Shown: positions 60,764 to 64,000 of the stretch, piece by piece
Numbering within the stretch: position 1 is the first letter of the stretch
How the letters are laid out: every line of letters starts with the position of its first letter
DNA from: Candidatus Zixiibacteriota bacterium
GTDB lineage: Bacteria > Zixibacteria > MSB-5A5 > DSPP01
NCBI GenBank assembly: GCA_022614805.1
Contig: JAKEHY010000019.1
Span: forward strand, 1 to 64,000
Direction of reading: 5' to 3'
Length of the DNA: 64,000 nt
Position numbers and translations under genes: made by a program
The notes under the pieces: generated by a model
The model's input: only the letters and a program-made list of their open reading frames with translations
What the model was told of the DNA's origin: nothing
Databases searched by the model: none

Positions 60764-62110
60764 TCACCGACAATGTATGACCGCGGCTTTAACCATACCC
60801 CAAAAAGATAAACGGAGTTTTTCCTGTGGGGACCCGGCTGTTGTTAGTGAACTGTGATCCATTGTCAGCACCTCGGCCACGCGTTCTATTACTTTTTCGT
60901 TTTCGTAGTAGACGCTGTGCCGCAGGCGGATTTGCGCCTTCAGGTTGCGTACTACCGAATCCAGTTTTTGGTACAGGGTTCGCGCCCGCCGATCGGCTTG
61001 AATAGCCGCCGACGGTGGCGAAACCGATGTGGCCTCCACAACCGGGAGCCCTCGTTGAGCGGCGTGGATGGCGGGTAGGAGGTGTTCGCTTACGTCGACG
61101 CGCTCGACAAGGGTAGGAGGGTACGCCACGCCACGGTTCAAGTCCGCCATCTCGCTGTCCATAAAGAGCACGTGCCACCACGGAAAACCCAGGACGTATC
61201 GCTCCAGCACGGCCTCAAGCATTCCCAACACCATTCCATACACCAACGGTCGCATCACGATCCTCTCCGCGACACGCAACACAGGGTGCAACTTTTTCTG
61301 CACAAACTCGGAGTAGAGGCGGCGCGGTGCGGCCCCGAACTGAAGAGCGAGGTCAGCTTCATCATCGTGAGTAGTAAATAAGGTGATCTTACCACTCGCA
61401 ATCGTGCGAACTACCCGGTGCGGAGCCGGTCCGTAGACCTGTCCCATCCCCCGACCTACTGCCAAGGCCAGCGGCCAAGTCAACACCCGAAGCAATACAT
61501 CCACGAGCGCCGCCGCTCCTAAGAGCAGCCAGCCGTAAAACACCAAGACGAGCGCCAAGGAACCGACGAGCATAAGAAGCGAGTATTTTCCTGCGGTCGG
61601 GACGATGAGCTTACCGATGATAGCGAGAACACCGAGCGAGAGAAGACCGAACAGGACGACCGCGATAACAGCACGCAGGAGTCGCAAGGCCGGGCGAGCT
61701 GCAATCAGTGGAGTACCAAGCAACACAATTTGGCGGACCTGCACCCCACGCCCAAGCCGTCGCAGTGCTTCGAGCACCACATTCCCGCCATGCGAGTGTG
61801 CAACGAAGTTCACTTCGAGCGGAATCTCCGCAGTGGCCCCACTGGCAACCGCCAAGCGTTGAAGGGTGGCTGCAAGCTTTCGCGCCCCACGATGACGATC
61901 GGGGTGGTAATTCTGCCCCGACCAGTTGAACGCATCATAATCGAGTCCGGCATCGAGGGCCGACCGCCAGACTGTCCCTTTTAACCCCCGTCTGGCAAGT
62001 GCCGCCTCGAGTCGGCTCGCGAACGAAGCACGGTCGGAGTCCAGTCGCCACCACGTCTCGTCTCGAGCGAACGTGCCGTGAATTACGAGGGTTACAATTT
62101 GTCCGGCCAT
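60764..62110 (-). CDS. Membrane-associated alpha/beta hydrolase (lipase-like)
   Basis: The 448-residue protein begins MAGQIVTLVIHGTFARDETW, a lipase oxyanion-type HGTF motif, and has the nucleophile elbow FVAHSHGGNVVLEAL (GxSxG form AHSHGG) near residue 106. About 36 residues later come two to three hydrophobic helices (about 142-165 and 176-220), inserted in the hydrolase fold. It is probably a lipase or esterase at the inner membrane. It interrupts the iscS-mnmA pair and has a different codon style (more CGT/CGC and GTA) than its neighbours. ATG 62110 is preferred; 62125 is possible. Substrate unknown. Confidence 0.75.
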   Translation of the reverse strand: MAGQIVTLVIHGTFARDETWWRLDSDRASFASRLEAALARRGLKGTVWRSALDAGLDYDAFNWSGQNYHPDRHRGARKLAATLQRLAVASGATAEIPLEVNFVAHSHGGNVVLEALRRLGRGVQVRQIVLLGTPLIAARPALRLLRAVIAVVLFGLLSLGVLAIIGKLIVPTAGKYSLLMLVGSLALVLVFYGWLLLGAAALVDVLLRVLTWPLALAVGRGMGQVYGPAPHRVVRTIASGKITLFTTHDDEADLALQFGAAPRRLYSEFVQKKLHPVLRVAERIVMRPLVYGMVLGMLEAVLERYVLGFPWWHVLFMDSEMADLNRGVAYPPTLVERVDVSEHLLPAIHAAQRGLPVVEATSVSPPSAAIQADRRARTLYQKLDSVVRNLKAQIRLRHSVYYENEKVIERVAEVLTMDHSSLTTAGSPQEKLRLSFWGMVKAAVIHCR

Positions 62111-62168
62111 GTTGTCTCTCCCCATCCCTATCCTCTGCTATCGTTTACCGCAAGCAAATTTCGACGAC

Positions 62169-63335
62169 CTATTTCGCTTCAACGACTTCTTTGGACAATG
62201 CTTTTAAACGTTCCACGATTGGCGGAAGGACGGCAAGAAAATAATCGACGTCCTCTTCCGTATTGTCCCGGCCGAGGCTGACGCGGATGGAGCCCAGAGC
62301 TTCCCGTTCCGACAAACCCAAAGCCACGAGAACGTGAGAGGGTTCGGTGGCGCCGGAGGTGCAGGCGGAGCCGGAGGCAACGGCGACGCCTTCCATATCC
62401 AGCCCGACGATAATCGCTTCGCCGTCCAAGCCGGGGAACGAGATGTTCAGCGTATTGGGCAGGCGCCGCTCGAGCGAACCGTTTATCCGAAAATCCTCCA
62501 CTTTCTCCTTCAAACCGGCCTGCAGCTTTTCGCTCAAAGCGAGAAACTTCTTTTCATCCGTTTCCATACGCGCAACCGCCAGCTCGCAGGCCCGGGCGAA
62601 GCCGATGATGGAGATGAAATTTTCCGTGCCAGCCCTTCTATTTTGCTCGTGGCCGCCGCCGACCAAAATCGGGTTTAGCTTTACACCCCGGCGGACCCAG
62701 AGAGCGCCCACCCCCTTTGGACCGTAGAGCTTGTGAGCGGAAATCGAGAGCAAATCAACTCCGAGTTCGGCCACGTTGATAGGCCGTTTGCCGGCTATTT
62801 GCACGGCATCGGTGTGGAACAAAACGCCCCGCTCGCGGGCAATTTTGGCCAGTTCGGCAATGGGCTGAATGGTGCCGGTTTCGTTGTTGGCGGCCATAAT
62901 CGAGACCAGAATCGTATCCGGCCGCAGCGCTTTCATCAATTCTTCCGGCAAAACGATTCCTTCCCTCGTTGAAGCAAGGCGGGTGACTTCAAACCCCTGC
63001 TTTTCCAATTGGTGAGCTGATTCCAAAACGGCGTGGTGCTCGATTTGGGAGATGATGATATGCCGTCCGCGATGGGCGAAGGCGTGGGCAACGCCGAAAA
63101 GGGCCAGATTATCCGCTTCCGTGCCGCCGGAGGTGAAAATAATCTCCGAGGGCCTGGCACCAATGAAATGGGCGACTTTCTCCCTTGCCGATTCCAGAGC
63201 CACCTTGACTTCGCGGCCGAAGGCGTGGATGGAGGAGGGATTGCCGAAATTGGAAACAACTTCCCCCATCGCCTGCCAGACTTCCGGGGCCAAGGGAGTC
63301 GTCGCGTTGTGGTCGAAATAGACCCTGCGCTTCAT
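62169..63335 (-). CDS. iscS: Cysteine desulfurase, IscS/NifS family
   Basis: The 388-residue PLP enzyme takes sulfur from cysteine for tRNA thiolation and iron-sulfur clusters. It reads VYFDHNATTPLAPEVWQAMG, SGGTEADNLAL, EHHAVLES, the PLP lysine in SISAHKLYGPKG and the catalytic cysteine loop VASGSACTSGATEPS, of group I (IscS/NifS) length. I chose ATG 63335 (MKRRVYFDHN); the frame is open 43 codons upstream but that part is not conserved. The gene order iscS-hydrolase-mnmA suggests a main role in tRNA modification. Confidence 0.93.
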   Translation of the reverse strand: MKRRVYFDHNATTPLAPEVWQAMGEVVSNFGNPSSIHAFGREVKVALESAREKVAHFIGARPSEIIFTSGGTEADNLALFGVAHAFAHRGRHIIISQIEHHAVLESAHQLEKQGFEVTRLASTREGIVLPEELMKALRPDTILVSIMAANNETGTIQPIAELAKIARERGVLFHTDAVQIAGKRPINVAELGVDLLSISAHKLYGPKGVGALWVRRGVKLNPILVGGGHEQNRRAGTENFISIIGFARACELAVARMETDEKKFLALSEKLQAGLKEKVEDFRINGSLERRLPNTLNISFPGLDGEAIIVGLDMEGVAVASGSACTSGATEPSHVLVALGLSEREALGSIRVSLGRDNTEEDVDYFLAVLPPIVERLKALSKEVVEAK

Positions 63336-63569
63336 AGCAATCGAAATATAACCAAATCCAAAAAAAGCCGCCAATCTTTCTTGGGGAACCGGGGGGATTG
63401 CGCGGCCTTGCTTAAAACAAGAATCTCCGCTTAAACCCTCAAAAAAAACCTTCCCGGCAGCCAAATAATTATTGCAACTTCTTTACATTTCCATGACAAC
63501 TCTCGAAGCGCCATCCAGTATATAAAGCTGAAAGAAAAAAATGGAAACCGGAAAACAAGGGAGGTCGAA

Positions 63570-64000
63570 ATGAAAACTTTTTGGACGCTGCTTTTGGCCC
63601 TGGGGGGGATTTTCCTGCCGGGCCGGCTGGAGGCGCAGGAAAACGGCGGGGAAGGCCCTGGCCGGCCGCCGCTCCGCCGGTTTGGATTCGGCTTCGGAAT
63701 CTCCAGTTATTCGCCGGATTTTTCCGAGCTTAACAAGGCCTTCACTTTTGTTGAGGACCAATACCGCAATCAAGGATATACCATATCCGGCTACGGCTCC
63801 GATTTCGGCGCTGCGCCGCTTTTATGGTTCACCCTCCGGCTTCGGCCGGCCACCCCGATAGGCGTGCTTCTGGAGGCCGGCACCACGGCCGACGCGGATA
63901 GATTGGATTTCAAGGCGGTCTCGGCTTCTCTTTTGTGGTACCCATTCCTGCTCGGAAAGGCGTTTGAACCCTGTTTGGGGGCCGGCATCGGCCGCTATCA
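63570..64000 (+). CDS. Outer-membrane beta-barrel protein, N-terminal part (runs off the right edge)
   Basis: The frame starts at ATG 63570, with GGGAGG five bases upstream, and is open to the window end (143 codons). A signal peptide MKTFWTLLLALGGIFLPGRL (cleaved after LEA) is followed by FGFGFGISSYSPDFSELNKA and alternating strands with TLRLRPATPIGVLLEAGTTA and GAGIGRY. This resembles a small OmpA- or OmpW-like barrel. The rest is outside. It is divergent from iscS, and a TATATA at 63519-63524 lies in the gap but without a good -35. Confidence 0.7.
   Translation, partial: MKTFWTLLLALGGIFLPGRLEAQENGGEGPGRPPLRRFGFGFGISSYSPDFSELNKAFTFVEDQYRNQGYTISGYGSDFGAAPLLWFTLRLRPATPIGVLLEAGTTADADRLDFKAVSASLLWYPFLLGKAFEPCLGAGIGRY

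Overview
The window reads as chromosome of a GC-rich (mid-50s percent by eye), diderm, uncultivated-type bacterium, most likely from the Fibrobacteres-Chlorobi-Bacteroidetes side of the tree (Zixibacteria-like candidate phyla). This is an inference from several signs: two secreted FG-GAP proteins with the C-terminal YPNPFNP-type sorting domain of type IX secretion, lipid A and heptose genes, an AsmA protein, C-terminal-Phe outer-membrane barrels, a 31-residue mS38/bS22-like ribosomal protein, frequent GTG and TTG starts, and many short palindromic repeats between genes. No 16S rRNA or tRNA gene was seen, so taxonomy stays open.

Layout. 1-310: the end of an IS3-type insertion sequence next to the 3' remnant of a gene it probably broke. 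344-8249 (minus): a degenerate archaemetzincin, ROK sugar kinase, aminotransferase, a heptosyltransferase-GmhB fusion, a barrel protein, a small membrane protein, an MFS carrier and a ZIP metal transporter. 8337-13033 (plus): a complete branched-chain amino acid ABC operon, livK-H-M-G-F, with a repeat block inserted before livF. 13092-16366 (minus): a putative nuclease, about 900 bp with no gene, a TPM protein and a response regulator. 16557-18015 (plus): rlmN and a diheme cytochrome. 18061-24406 (minus): an isopropylmalate-synthase-like enzyme with its own promoter and a possible Ile/Leu/Val leader peptide, NYN nuclease, FmdB, aspartate aminotransferase, prfB with the classic +1 programmed frameshift, and tyrS. 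24640-27980 (plus): penicillin-binding protein 1A and a low-GC Doc-type toxin fusion. 28150-35218 (minus): YfcE, the mini ribosomal protein, HU, FmdB, SppA, MltD, MiaA and acyl-CoA synthetase. 35320-37830 (plus): a Ser/Thr kinase with TPRs. 37835-41950 (minus): accB, pepQ, a TPR protein and the split HldE (heptose kinase and adenylyltransferase). 42129-44176 (plus): a DUF3467 protein and a GH57 branching enzyme. 44484-52866 (minus): a secreted four-repeat protein, the TldD/TldE protease pair, a PfkB kinase, WaaF and LpxL. 53001-56515 (plus): two tandem FG-GAP/T9SS proteins. 56547-63335 (minus): AsmA, UPF0173 hydrolase, MnmA, an inserted membrane hydrolase and IscS. 63570-64000 (plus): the start of a barrel protein.

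Cooperation between genes. Envelope building is the main theme: heptose supply (HldE kinase and adenylyltransferase, GmhB domain) and transfer (two GT9 enzymes), lipid A acylation (LpxL), peptidoglycan synthesis and turnover (PBP1A, MltD), AsmA and several exported proteins. IscS and MnmA supply tRNA 2-thiouridine, and MiaA, TyrS, RlmN and RF2 add to translation.

The strongest leads are: a large family of perfect palindromes with changing stems but a constant TNNA loop and CTACG tail; a Doc protein carrying duplicated HTH domains and a possible HicA-like tail; a secreted protein of four novel repeats; an archaemetzincin that has lost all three zinc histidines; and the possible Ile/Leu/Val leader peptide. 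All calls come from reading the sequence; no database search was run.
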